From the NCBI GenBank assembly GCA_947311265.1, contig CAMZKQ010000165.1:1-15052 (forward strand): 15,052 nt of DNA. Direction: 5' to 3'. Both the position numbers and the translations under genes were made by a program. Positions 1-6,869 of this stretch are shown here, piece by piece. How positions within the stretch are numbered: position 1 is the first letter of the stretch; the number at the start of each line of letters is the position of its first letter. Source of the stretch: an uncultured Chlorobiota bacterium. GTDB lineage: Bacteria > Bacteroidota > Bacteroidia > Bacteroidales > JAADGE01. The notes under the pieces were generated by a model that saw only the letters and a list, made by a program, of their open reading frames with translations, did not search any database and was not told where the DNA came from.

Positions 1-37
1 AAAAATAATAAAACAATAAAGGCACTCCATCCTAAAT

Positions 38-76
38 AAAAAAATCCCCAGCTAAAATTGTGCTGGGGATTTTTTT
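38..76 (-). terminator. Rho-independent terminator of the rhodanese lipoprotein gene
   Basis: A 15-bp perfect stem (38-52 pairing with 62-76) closes a 9-base loop. The core is CCCCAGC/GCTGGGG and the outer part is an A/T run on both sides, so read on the minus strand the GC-rich hairpin ends in a U-tract. It lies 11 bases past the stop codon at 88-90. The symmetrical A and T tracts would also let it stop transcripts arriving on the plus strand. Confidence 0.87.
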
Positions 77-87
77 GTAACTTGTGC

Positions 88-1212
88 CTAACAACCGCCT
101 TCCTCTTCCATTTCTTTTTTCTTTTTTTTGATTACCGGAAGTGTTGTTACTTTTATTTGCTTATTAGCTTGCTTACTGCCTGCTTTCTTTAAAGAAGGCA
201 ACTCGCCTTTTACCATTGGGTAATTTAGAGAATGCTTGTTTATATCGAAATAATGCCCCATTTTTTTGCTTTTTAATGTATTGTACATCATTGCGTTAGC
301 TCCATATTTTACGGCTTTTACGTTATACCCTAAGACGTTGAGATAGGCGGTTGTAAAAGCGGCATTTTGCCCTGTGTAGCAGTACAAAGCGATAGCTTTG
401 TTGGTGGGCAAAGTAGCGAGCATGCTTTCTTTGGTTAATGATTTTTTTGGGGTATATTGCATCGCTCCTGGGATATGTGCAATATCGTAATGTTCTTTTT
501 TCCAGTAATTTACAATATAAAATTTTGATAAATCTTCAAATACCTTTTTGGCAGATACCTTAAATTTTTTCTCTGTTAATAAGCGTTGGGCTTGTGCCTC
601 CAAAATAGCATAGCCCGTTTTTTTGCCCGTATTTATTGTAGGAAAAGGATTTTGCTGCCCAACGGGTACTTCCTCGGTAGTCATTTGCGATGCAAAATTG
701 TTGGATATATTTTTGTCCCATCTTTTTTTTGCATACGCTTTATCCCATGCACACATGCCCCATTTCATAGCGTAAACATTTTCATAACCAAGTAGTTGCA
801 ACATTCCTGCGGCATAGGAGGCCAAGTGGTTGGTGTTGCATACTAGAACTACTTTTTCGTAGTTATTAGCTGTTATTTCATTCTTCATGTAGGCAATAAG
901 TTTATCCGAAGGCACATTTACTGCACCATCAATATGCCCAGCAACGTATAGCTTCTTTTTGCGTAAATCTATGATATGAAATTTACTTAGCCCTGCTTTT
1001 ACTTTTTCGGCAGAAATTAAGGTGGGTACTTTTTTAGAATTAATTACATTCCCCGATTTTTCAAGAAAATTGAGTAGTACTTCCGATTCATTTACGGCTT
1101 TCTGATTAGGGTTAATCTCCTTCTTTGCTGTTGCATTCTCGCCAGAACTGCAAGACGAAAAAAGGGCTGCCAAAAATAAGGCGATTAGTAATTGCGTGTT
1201 TCTCTTTTTCAT
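88..1212 (-). CDS. Double-rhodanese-domain lipoprotein
   Basis: A 374-residue exported protein with two rhodanese-like domains. The start at 1212 (MKKRNTQLL) gives a basic N-terminus, a hydrophobic stretch and a lipobox-like LFSSC with Cys21; an ATG 14 codons upstream only adds a tail that would spoil the signal peptide. Domain 1 is roughly residues 61-163 with the active-loop cysteine in VLVCNTNHLAS (Cys125). Domain 2 is roughly 215-314 with the cysteine in LYCYTGQNAAF (Cys278). Both loops keep the cysteine, but the residue five places later, usually Arg, is Leu in the first and Asn in the second. Rhodaneses carry sulfane sulfur on this cysteine; the substrate here is unknown. The tail is strongly charged (a lysine run, then EMEEEGGC) and ends in a third cysteine, Cys374. 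It is a single-gene unit closed by a strong terminator. The family call is firm; a periplasmic or outer-membrane thiol/sulfur-handling role is inferred. Confidence 0.88.
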   Translation of the reverse strand: MKKRNTQLLIALFLAALFSSCSSGENATAKKEINPNQKAVNESEVLLNFLEKSGNVINSKKVPTLISAEKVKAGLSKFHIIDLRKKKLYVAGHIDGAVNVPSDKLIAYMKNEITANNYEKVVLVCNTNHLASYAAGMLQLLGYENVYAMKWGMCAWDKAYAKKRWDKNISNNFASQMTTEEVPVGQQNPFPTINTGKKTGYAILEAQAQRLLTEKKFKVSAKKVFEDLSKFYIVNYWKKEHYDIAHIPGAMQYTPKKSLTKESMLATLPTNKAIALYCYTGQNAAFTTAYLNVLGYNVKAVKYGANAMMYNTLKSKKMGHYFDINKHSLNYPMVKGELPSLKKAGSKQANKQIKVTTLPVIKKKKKEMEEEGGC

Positions 1213-1236
1213 ATTATTTAAATTTAAAATGTGATA

Positions 1237-1244
1237 CAAAAATA
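1237..1244 (-). promoter_or_regulatory. Probable -7 box for the rhodanese lipoprotein gene
   Basis: Read on the minus strand this is TATTTTTG, a full match to the Bacteroidetes -7 element TAnnTTTG. It would start transcription about 18 bases before the ATG at 1212. No clear TTG -33 element is seen at the expected distance, so support is partial. The perfect palindrome GCATTAAATGC at 1277-1287 lies about 50 bases upstream of the predicted start. Confidence 0.4.
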
Positions 1245-1320
1245 GGACAAGCAAAATATTGTATTTATGCTGTTAGGCATTAAATGCAATAAAATTAGAA
1301 AAAAAATGACACTTTATTTC

Positions 1321-1352
1321 TTTGAAAAGCTGACTAAAATCAATTACATTTG
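1321..1352 (+). promoter_or_regulatory. Bacteroidetes-type promoter of the LolC/E-like permease gene
   Basis: TTTG at 1321-1324, a 20-base spacer, and TACATTTG at 1345-1352 match the phylum consensus (TTTG, about 20 bases, TAnnTTTG) exactly. Transcription would begin near 1358, leaving a leader of about 38 bases before the TTG start at 1396. Confidence 0.75.
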
Positions 1353-1395
1353 CAAGATGAACCCTAGATTACTGGGGTAAATTAAAATAAGCGAA

Positions 1396-2667
1396 TTGAA
1401 CTTTCCATTTTTTATAGCAAAACGCATTAGCTTTTCGCAAGAAAGCAAAAAGAATATTTCGGCTTCGGTACTAAGGCTTACCACTGGTGCTGTGGCACTT
1501 GGGGTGGCAATCATGATTATTTCAATGTCTATTGTTACCGGGTTTCAGAACGAAATTCATAGAAAAATTGTTGGCTTTATGGCACATATTACTGTGCATA
1601 ATTTGGATATGAATTTTACCCGAGAAACTAAGCCTGTTTTTAAAAACCAGCCATTTTATCCCAATATTACGAAGCTCAAAGGCATTCGGCACATTCAGGT
1701 TTATGCTACAAAGCCAGCAATTATTAAAACTAACAATGAAATCCAAGGCATTGTAATGAAAGGTATTGCCTCAGATTTTGATTGGACTTTTTTAGAAGAG
1801 AATATAATTCAGGGCAAGAAATTTAAGGTCTCAAAAGATGAGAAAACAAAAAAAATACTTATTTCTAAATATATTGCGGATTTACTAGAGCTTAAAGTAG
1901 GGCAAAAGTTGATTGTGTATTTTGTACAAACCGGCAAAGGGGCGGGAACAAAGCAACCCCACCCCCGAGATTTCCGTATTTCAGGAATTTATGAAACAGG
2001 CTTTGAAGATTTTGATAAAAATTTTATTTTTTGTGATATAAAACACATCCAAAAAATCCAGAAATGTGATAAAAAAAATGAACAAGTAAGTGGTTTTGAA
2101 ATTTTTATTGATGATTTTGATAAGCTTAAAGAAATGACCGAGCTTGTACAATTTGAGGTACTAAGTGTTATTGCCGATGATGGCTCAATGCTTACAGTTT
2201 CTAACTACATGAAGGATTACCCCATGATTTTTGATTGGCTAGCACTTACTGATATGAATGTTTTGGTGATATTAATTATCACATTTATTGTGGCCAGTTT
2301 TAATATGATTTCGGGCTTGCTGGTTGTCATCTTAGAACGCACGTCCATGATTGGGATTTTAAAATCAATGGGAGCATCTAATGGCGAAGTGAAAAAAATA
2401 TTTCTGTACAACGGTACAATTTTGGCAGGAAAAGGCATTGTAATAGGCAACTTAATAGCCTTTGGATTACTCCTTATACAGAAGTATTTTGAACCAATAA
2501 AATTAGACCCTGCTTCCTACTATGTTAGTGCTGTGCCAGTTAGCATTGATATTCCGAATATCCTTATTATAAACTTTGCCGTAATATTACTCACATTTAT
2601 TGCACTTCTACTTCCAGCAATAGCTATTTCAAAGGTGAACCCAGCAGTGGCTGTTAAGTTTGAGTAA
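1396..2667 (+). CDS. LolC/LolE-like ABC transporter permease (FtsX/MacB family)
   Basis: A 423-residue inner-membrane permease of the lipoprotein-releasing type, which with the ATPase LolD moves lipoproteins out of the inner membrane toward the outer membrane. The start is TTG at 1396: it gives MNFPFFIAKR, the usual N-terminus of this family, and there is no ATG between the preceding in-frame stop (1378-1380) and this codon. The topology fits: one N-terminal membrane segment (about residues 29-50), a large periplasmic MacB-core-like domain (about 51-275), then three C-terminal membrane segments (about 285-312, 340-362 and 388-410). The cytoplasmic motif ERTSMIGILKSMGAS, the coupling region for the ATPase in FtsX-type permeases, lies between the second and third segments. 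No lolD-like ATPase gene is present in the window, so it must pair with one encoded elsewhere. LolC versus LolE cannot be decided, because Bacteroidota often have a single such permease type. Confidence 0.87.
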   Translation: MNFPFFIAKRISFSQESKKNISASVLRLTTGAVALGVAIMIISMSIVTGFQNEIHRKIVGFMAHITVHNLDMNFTRETKPVFKNQPFYPNITKLKGIRHIQVYATKPAIIKTNNEIQGIVMKGIASDFDWTFLEENIIQGKKFKVSKDEKTKKILISKYIADLLELKVGQKLIVYFVQTGKGAGTKQPHPRDFRISGIYETGFEDFDKNFIFCDIKHIQKIQKCDKKNEQVSGFEIFIDDFDKLKEMTELVQFEVLSVIADDGSMLTVSNYMKDYPMIFDWLALTDMNVLVILIITFIVASFNMISGLLVVILERTSMIGILKSMGASNGEVKKIFLYNGTILAGKGIVIGNLIAFGLLLIQKYFEPIKLDPASYYVSAVPVSIDIPNILIINFAVILLTFIALLLPAIAISKVNPAVAVKFE

Positions 2668-2739
2668 TTAAGAAAAATTAGGTAATGTCAAAAAATAATG
2701 TAAACTTAGCAGTATAAACAAAAACTAAATAGTAAGATT

Positions 2740-3447
2740 ATGAAAAAATTATTAGCAGAATTTATCGGGACAATGTGGCTAGTGTTAGGCGGGTGCGGAA
2801 GTGCCGTTTTAGCCGCCGGAGTTCCTGAAATAGGGATAGGGCTTGTAGGTGTATCCCTTGCCTTTGGGCTTACAGTACTAACTGGTGCCTATGCTTTAGG
2901 GCATATTTCTGGCGGCCATTTTAACCCCGCAGTATCTGTAGGCTTATGGGCTGGCGGTCGGTTCGATAAGAAAGAATTATTACCTTACATAGGAGCACAA
3001 GTTGTAGGCGGTGCTTTTGGAGCTGCAATTCTATACTTAATTGTAAGTAGTGCCGCAGATTTTTCAGGAGTCGGTTCAGCACCAGGTGCTTTTGCCACAA
3101 ACTTTTATGATGCCAATGTATATGGAGTTAATTTTGGACTCGTAGGAGCATTAGTAACAGAAATTGTGATGACATTTATGTTCTTAATAGTCATACTTGG
3201 AGCAACTCATAAAAATGCGTCCCCGGGTTTTGGAGGCATGGCAATAGGTTTAGCTTTAACTTTAATTCACTTAATCAGTATTCCTGTAACCAATACATCT
3301 GTAAACCCAGCAAGAAGTACTGCCGTAGCCATTTTTGCAAATGCCCATGCAATGGGGCAATTATGGCTGTTTTGGCTAGCCCCAATTGTGGGAGCAATTT
3401 TGGCCGGATTAGTATATAAGTTCATGGCACCAGACAACAAGGACTAA
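2740..3447 (+). CDS. aqpZ: Aquaporin Z, water channel
   Basis: A 235-residue major intrinsic protein with six membrane segments, which conducts water across the inner membrane. Both half-helix signatures are intact: GGHFNPAVS near residue 66 and TSVNPARST near 188. The selectivity-filter residues of orthodox water channels are present (Phe in the AFGLTVLTG segment, His in TLIHLISIP, Thr in VTNTS and Arg in NPARS), so this is a water channel and not a glycerol facilitator. The stretch from [10 protein letters not shown] to NPARST is as in E. coli AqpZ from memory. Its start is the first ATG after a 72-base gap, and the N-terminus [11 protein letters not shown] is the family's usual one. I see no consensus promoter directly upstream, so it may be partly read through from the permease gene. 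Confidence 0.95.
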   Translation: MKKLLAEFIGTMWLVLGGCGSAVLAAGVPEIGIGLVGVSLAFGLTVLTGAYALGHISGGHFNPAVSVGLWAGGRFDKKELLPYIGAQVVGGAFGAAILYLIVSSAADFSGVGSAPGAFATNFYDANVYGVNFGLVGALVTEIVMTFMFLIVILGATHKNASPGFGGMAIGLALTLIHLISIPVTNTSVNPARSTAVAIFANAHAMGQLWLFWLAPIVGAILAGLVYKFMAPDNKD

Positions 3448-3658
3448 CGGAAAAGACTTGCTTTTTGCCTTATTATATAGCAATTTTCAACTTGCCAACC
3501 TACTTCCTCACACGACAACATGTCAGGAATAAAAAAGCGAACAAGAAAAATGGCACTTGTTTTGCCCCCCCTTTTCTAAAGACCCCACGTTATACCGCAC
3601 GCAAGGCGATATATAACCCTTGGAAAGTAGATTGTTTTGTATTGATGACAAAAATTAG
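3448..3658. other. Intergenic stretch without a supported gene
   Basis: The stretch between aqpZ and the promoter of the next gene holds an open frame beginning at a TTG (3465) that reads like non-coding DNA and runs through the promoter at 3636-3666. There is a C7 run followed by T4 near 3565-3575 and a 6-bp inverted repeat GTTATA/TATAAC (3589-3594 and 3612-3617) around a 17-base GC-richer loop. No RNA gene or terminator could be recognised. Confidence 0.4.
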
Positions 3659-3666
3659 TAACTTTG
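3636..3666 (+). promoter_or_regulatory. Bacteroidetes-type promoter of the beta-barrel/deacetylase operon
   Basis: TTTG at 3636-3639, a 19-base spacer, and TAACTTTG at 3659-3666 match the TTTG / TAnnTTTG consensus without mismatch. Transcription would start near 3673, about 22 bases before the ATG at 3695. Confidence 0.75.
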
Positions 3667-3694
3667 TTCTACTAAATAATGGGACTATAACAAA

Positions 3695-4726
3695 ATGAAA
3701 CAAATGAAACAAATATTGCTAATTGCCTTACTTTTTAGTAGCACCATTACTTTTGCACAAAAAAAGAATGCCACTTTCTTGGTTACCGAGGATATTACCA
3801 TTTATACCTCGTTTTTCGATAAAACTAAGCTCAATATAAATAATTTTTTAAAGCAAAACAAGGCCTATATTATTAGTGTCAATGAACGAAAAACAAGTAT
3901 GAATGCCGATTTTTATATCAGCAAAGAAGGAAAAGCTTTGCTAGATAAGCTCATTCCTGAGTTAGGTTATGTAAACGAAAGAAATGTTTCTACAACAAGC
4001 TATAAAGAAAAAATTGAAAAAATAGCTATTCAAAAGAAATATTTGGCAAAACGAAAAGCGAGCTATGAAGCGGAACTTAAAAAGATATCGAATACACACA
4101 TAAAATACTACACTTACTGGGATGAGCTACGGCGAATTGATGAGCAAGTTTACAACCTTGACAAAGAAATAAAGGGCTACGAAAGTGATAAAACCTATAA
4201 AATAAGCATTAGCATACACGACGATACGGTCGATTTATCAACCAACCAAGTCAGTTGGGTAAATATGCCAGGTGTAGCCACCGACTTTCTATTTATAGAA
4301 AATCCAAGCCCTAAAATCTCCTCCCAAATGTACCTTGGCTACTCCCTAAAATACATGATAACCAAAGGGAAATCGCACTTTACCCTAGGGGCTTTAAAAA
4401 GCATTTCGGCAGCCGTGGAAGACAGCTCTGTTTTTTCGGAGCAGTTTCATTTTGGCTTTGGGCAAGATTTTTATACCAAGCATTTTGGGCGAGGCAAGCG
4501 AAAATGGTTTAACCTTTATTCGGGCTACAATGTAGGAGGAATATACCTTACAGGCAATAATATTGCCGACGATTGGTTGCCCTATGCGAACGTCTATTTG
4601 GGCAACGAAATTTTTAAGAATAGATATGTTTTGCTCGACACAAAAGTAGGCTACCACCTCCCATTTCGCTACAACCGTAATATGAGGGGCTGGACTGCAC
4701 AAGTGGCATTCAACTTTGTATTTTAA
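3695..4726 (+). CDS. Outer-membrane beta-barrel protein with an N-terminal DUF4349-like domain
   Basis: A 343-residue secreted protein. A signal peptide ends in TFAQ near residue 21. Residues about 25-175 resemble DUF4349: a short strand region leading to DFYISKEGKALLDKLIPELG, then VSTTSYKEKIEKIA, a charged helical coiled-coil segment (about 105-165, including DELRRIDEQVYNLDKEI) and a closing strand (YKISISIHD). Residues about 180-343 look like an outer-membrane barrel: alternating hydrophobic/aromatic strands, Gly- and Tyr-rich hairpins (SQMYLGYSLKY, FNLYSGYNVGGIYL, RYVLLDTKVGYHLPF) and a C-terminal strand ending in Phe (QVAFNFVF), the usual barrel-assembly signal. The start is a doubled ATGAAACAA (3695 and 3704), and either ATG leaves a working signal peptide. 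It has its own promoter and is followed after 10 bases by a polysaccharide deacetylase gene. The function is unknown; a link to envelope carbohydrate is inferred only from the neighbour. Confidence 0.7.
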   Translation: MKQMKQILLIALLFSSTITFAQKKNATFLVTEDITIYTSFFDKTKLNINNFLKQNKAYIISVNERKTSMNADFYISKEGKALLDKLIPELGYVNERNVSTTSYKEKIEKIAIQKKYLAKRKASYEAELKKISNTHIKYYTYWDELRRIDEQVYNLDKEIKGYESDKTYKISISIHDDTVDLSTNQVSWVNMPGVATDFLFIENPSPKISSQMYLGYSLKYMITKGKSHFTLGALKSISAAVEDSSVFSEQFHFGFGQDFYTKHFGRGKRKWFNLYSGYNVGGIYLTGNNIADDWLPYANVYLGNEIFKNRYVLLDTKVGYHLPFRYNRNMRGWTAQVAFNFVF

Positions 4727-4736
4727 ATTTCTCGAT

Positions 4737-5753
4737 ATGGGAGTAGAAGGACAAAAATCATTTTTAACAAAGCTATCAGGCACTGTGCCAGCAAGTTTGC
4801 TCATTAAATTTGCAGGAAAAAGAGATGTTTTCCCGTTCTACCATGCAATAAATTCATTTCCCCCAGCACATTTGCGTCAGCTCTATAAAGTAAAATCAAA
4901 AGACGAATTTATAAAAGATTTAGATTTTTTCCTTCGCTATTTTGAACCCGGAGATATTCGTGAAATTGAAATTAACAACAAAAAAAAGAAACCCTGTTTT
5001 TACCTTACTTTCGACGACGGGCTTGCCGAAGTGTACCATATTATTTCGCCCATATTAAAAGCCAAAGGAGTCCCCGCAGCCTTTTTTATTAACTCTGGTT
5101 TTATTGATAACAAAAAATTATTCTACCGCTACAAAGTAAGCCTTATTTTAGATGAATTGCTCAGCAAAAGAAAATCATCACGGCTCGAAAGCGAAATTTA
5201 TGCCATCTGTGGGAAAAAAAAAGAACAGTTTCAAAATGTAACAGACTTGTTACTTTCCCTTAGGTATCATCAAGAAAGAGAAATAGATTATATTGCTAAA
5301 ATAGCAGGTGTAAATTTTGAGAAATATTTAGAAAATGAAAAACCTTACCTTAGCTCGGCACAAATTTGGGAGCTAATTAATGAAGATTTTGTAATCGGGG
5401 CACATAGCATTGACCACCCACACTATAGTAGAATTACAATCAAAGAACAAATCCGCCAAACTAAAGAAAGCCTTGATTTTATAAATAAAAAATTTGGGAT
5501 AAAGAACAATTATTTTGCCTTCCCATTTAGCGATGTTGGGGTGTCAGACCATTTCTTTAAGATTATACAACAAAAAAAAATTGCAGAATATACTTTTGGC
5601 ACTTCAGGCATGAAATCCGATACTACACTAAAAAATATACAACGAATACCGATGGAGCAATCGGCCCTATCGGGCAAACAAAACCTTAAATCGGAGTACC
5701 TGCAAACGATGGTAAAAAAAGGCTTAGGTAGAAATGAGATACTTAGAAAGTAG
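4737..5753 (+). CDS. Polysaccharide deacetylase (NodB/CE4 family)
   Basis: A 338-residue metal-dependent carbohydrate deacetylase. The CE4 signatures are visible: YLTFDDGL (about residues 91-96; the first Asp is the expected catalytic base, the second a metal ligand) and GAHSIDHPH (His223 and His227, metal ligands). A later FAFPFSDVG takes the place of motif 3. No signal peptide or membrane segment is seen, so it may act in the cytoplasm or on a lipid-linked glycan; the substrate is unknown. I chose the ATG at 4737, 10 bases after the stop of the barrel gene, over a TTG at 4716 that would overlap that gene by 11 bases. The short gap and the absence of a terminator indicate cotranscription with the barrel gene. 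A 170-residue insertion-rich region between the two metal motifs, with a helical segment near residues 135-185, is longer than in minimal CE4 enzymes. Confidence 0.85.
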   Translation: MGVEGQKSFLTKLSGTVPASLLIKFAGKRDVFPFYHAINSFPPAHLRQLYKVKSKDEFIKDLDFFLRYFEPGDIREIEINNKKKKPCFYLTFDDGLAEVYHIISPILKAKGVPAAFFINSGFIDNKKLFYRYKVSLILDELLSKRKSSRLESEIYAICGKKKEQFQNVTDLLLSLRYHQEREIDYIAKIAGVNFEKYLENEKPYLSSAQIWELINEDFVIGAHSIDHPHYSRITIKEQIRQTKESLDFINKKFGIKNNYFAFPFSDVGVSDHFFKIIQQKKIAEYTFGTSGMKSDTTLKNIQRIPMEQSALSGKQNLKSEYLQTMVKKGLGRNEILRK

Positions 5754-5804
5754 CCTCAAAAATAAACACTTTTGATTTTAGTTCGCTTAATCTAAAATAA
5801 AAAA

Positions 5805-6869
5805 ATGACTAAAACAAACCAGCCAGAACGTGCCGTTTGGGCAGAAAAAACAACCGTTTGCATGATTGAGCAAAACGTGTTGCCCTTTAAGTACCAAGTT
5901 TTTCGTAGCGAAAGCTATGCCAAAACTATTGTTGCAATAAAAACCATGATTACCAGAGGCGCTGGCTCAATAGGAGCTGCCGCAGGATATGCCATGGCAC
6001 AGGCCGCCAGCGAAGCACCAAAAAATGACTATCTGAATTTTATAAATACTGCCAAAAAAGAAATAGAAGCCTCCAGACCAACTGCCCGAGATTTATTTGC
6101 AGCCACCGAAAGGGTATATCAAAAAGCAAAAAAAAATAAAGCATTGGCTTGGCTCGAAGCCCAATTAGTAGCCGATGAAATTGTTGATGCAGGAGAAAAA
6201 ATTGGCAAACTCGGCAACGCTTTGTTGAAAAATAAGGCTCGAATTTTAACACATTGCAATGCCGGTTGGTTAGCACTGGTAGCACATGGCTCTGCAATTG
6301 CCCCAATTTACGAAGCCCACAATACCGGGAAAAAAGTCTTTGTTTATGTAGATGAAACCCGCCCACGCTCGCAAGGGGCAAGGCTTACAGCATGGGAACT
6401 CAACCGAGCAAAAATACCCCACGCAGTAATTGCCGATAATGCTGCGGCACATTATATGCAGCAAGGAAGCATAGACATCGTCATTACTGGGGCAGATAGA
6501 ATCGCCGCAAACGGCGATACGGCCAACAAAATTGGCACGCTGGAAAAAGCAATAGCAGCAAAGTATTTTGGAATCCCATTTTATATTGCCGCACCCATTT
6601 CTACCTTCGATTTTGAAACAAAAAACGGAGCTGGTATCCCTATCGAAGAGCGTTCGGAGGGCGAGGTCATTTTTCAGACAGGGCTTGATGAAAGTGGAAA
6701 TTTACAAAAAATACAAACCGTTTCGCCAAACTCACATGCCCTAAACCCAGCTTTTGACGTTACCCCAGCCGAGCTTATCACAGGTTTTATCACCCCAAAA
6801 GGGATATTTACTGCAAAAGAACTTTTGAAATTAACAATTAACCCATTAAAACCTTCGCATTTTCGATAG
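5805..6869 (+). CDS. mtnA: S-methyl-5-thioribose-1-phosphate isomerase
   Basis: A 354-residue cytosolic enzyme of the eIF2B-related MtnA family, which converts 5-methylthioribose 1-phosphate to 5-methylthioribulose 1-phosphate in methionine salvage. The family motifs run in order: RGAGSIGAAAG (51-61, phosphate-binding loop), THCNAGW (149-155, catalytic Cys151), VDETRPRSQGARLTAWEL (182-199), GADRIAANGDTANKIGT (229-245, catalytic Asp231), IPFYIAAP and IPIEERSE. The length is normal. The ATG at 5805 follows an A-rich leader with no Shine-Dalgarno. The phosphate loop reads RGAGSIG where many MtnA proteins have RGAPAIG. No other methionine-salvage gene is in the window, so it may instead serve a related 5-deoxypentose-phosphate salvage; MtnA remains the best call. 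Its last 32 bases overlap the 3' end of recN on the other strand, so the two genes converge without a separate terminator. Confidence 0.88.
   Translation: MTKTNQPERAVWAEKTTVCMIEQNVLPFKYQVFRSESYAKTIVAIKTMITRGAGSIGAAAGYAMAQAASEAPKNDYLNFINTAKKEIEASRPTARDLFAATERVYQKAKKNKALAWLEAQLVADEIVDAGEKIGKLGNALLKNKARILTHCNAGWLALVAHGSAIAPIYEAHNTGKKVFVYVDETRPRSQGARLTAWELNRAKIPHAVIADNAAAHYMQQGSIDIVITGADRIAANGDTANKIGTLEKAIAAKYFGIPFYIAAPISTFDFETKNGAGIPIEERSEGEVIFQTGLDESGNLQKIQTVSPNSHALNPAFDVTPAELITGFITPKGIFTAKELLKLTINPLKPSHFR

Noticed and set aside
1213..1254. Earlier ATG for the rhodanese lipoprotein
   Set aside because: It adds 14 residues ahead of a well-formed lipoprotein signal peptide and overlaps the predicted -7 box at 1237-1244.
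3589..3617. GTTATA/TATAAC inverted repeat as an integron attC site
   Set aside because: The order of the half-sites is opposite to that of attC (RYYYAAC first, GTTRRRY last), and there is no integrase or cassette nearby.
3465..3698. 77-codon open frame on the plus strand after aqpZ
   Set aside because: It begins with TTG, has no recognisable composition or motif, and runs through a perfect promoter and into the start of the next gene.
4716..4736. Earlier TTG start for the polysaccharide deacetylase
   Set aside because: It would overlap the barrel gene by 11 bases, and its seven added residues match nothing in the family; the ATG at 4737 is better placed.
4394..4804. 136-codon minus-strand open frame
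   Set aside because: It is antisense to the barrel gene and the start of the deacetylase gene, both of which have clear protein features; no signature in the antisense reading.
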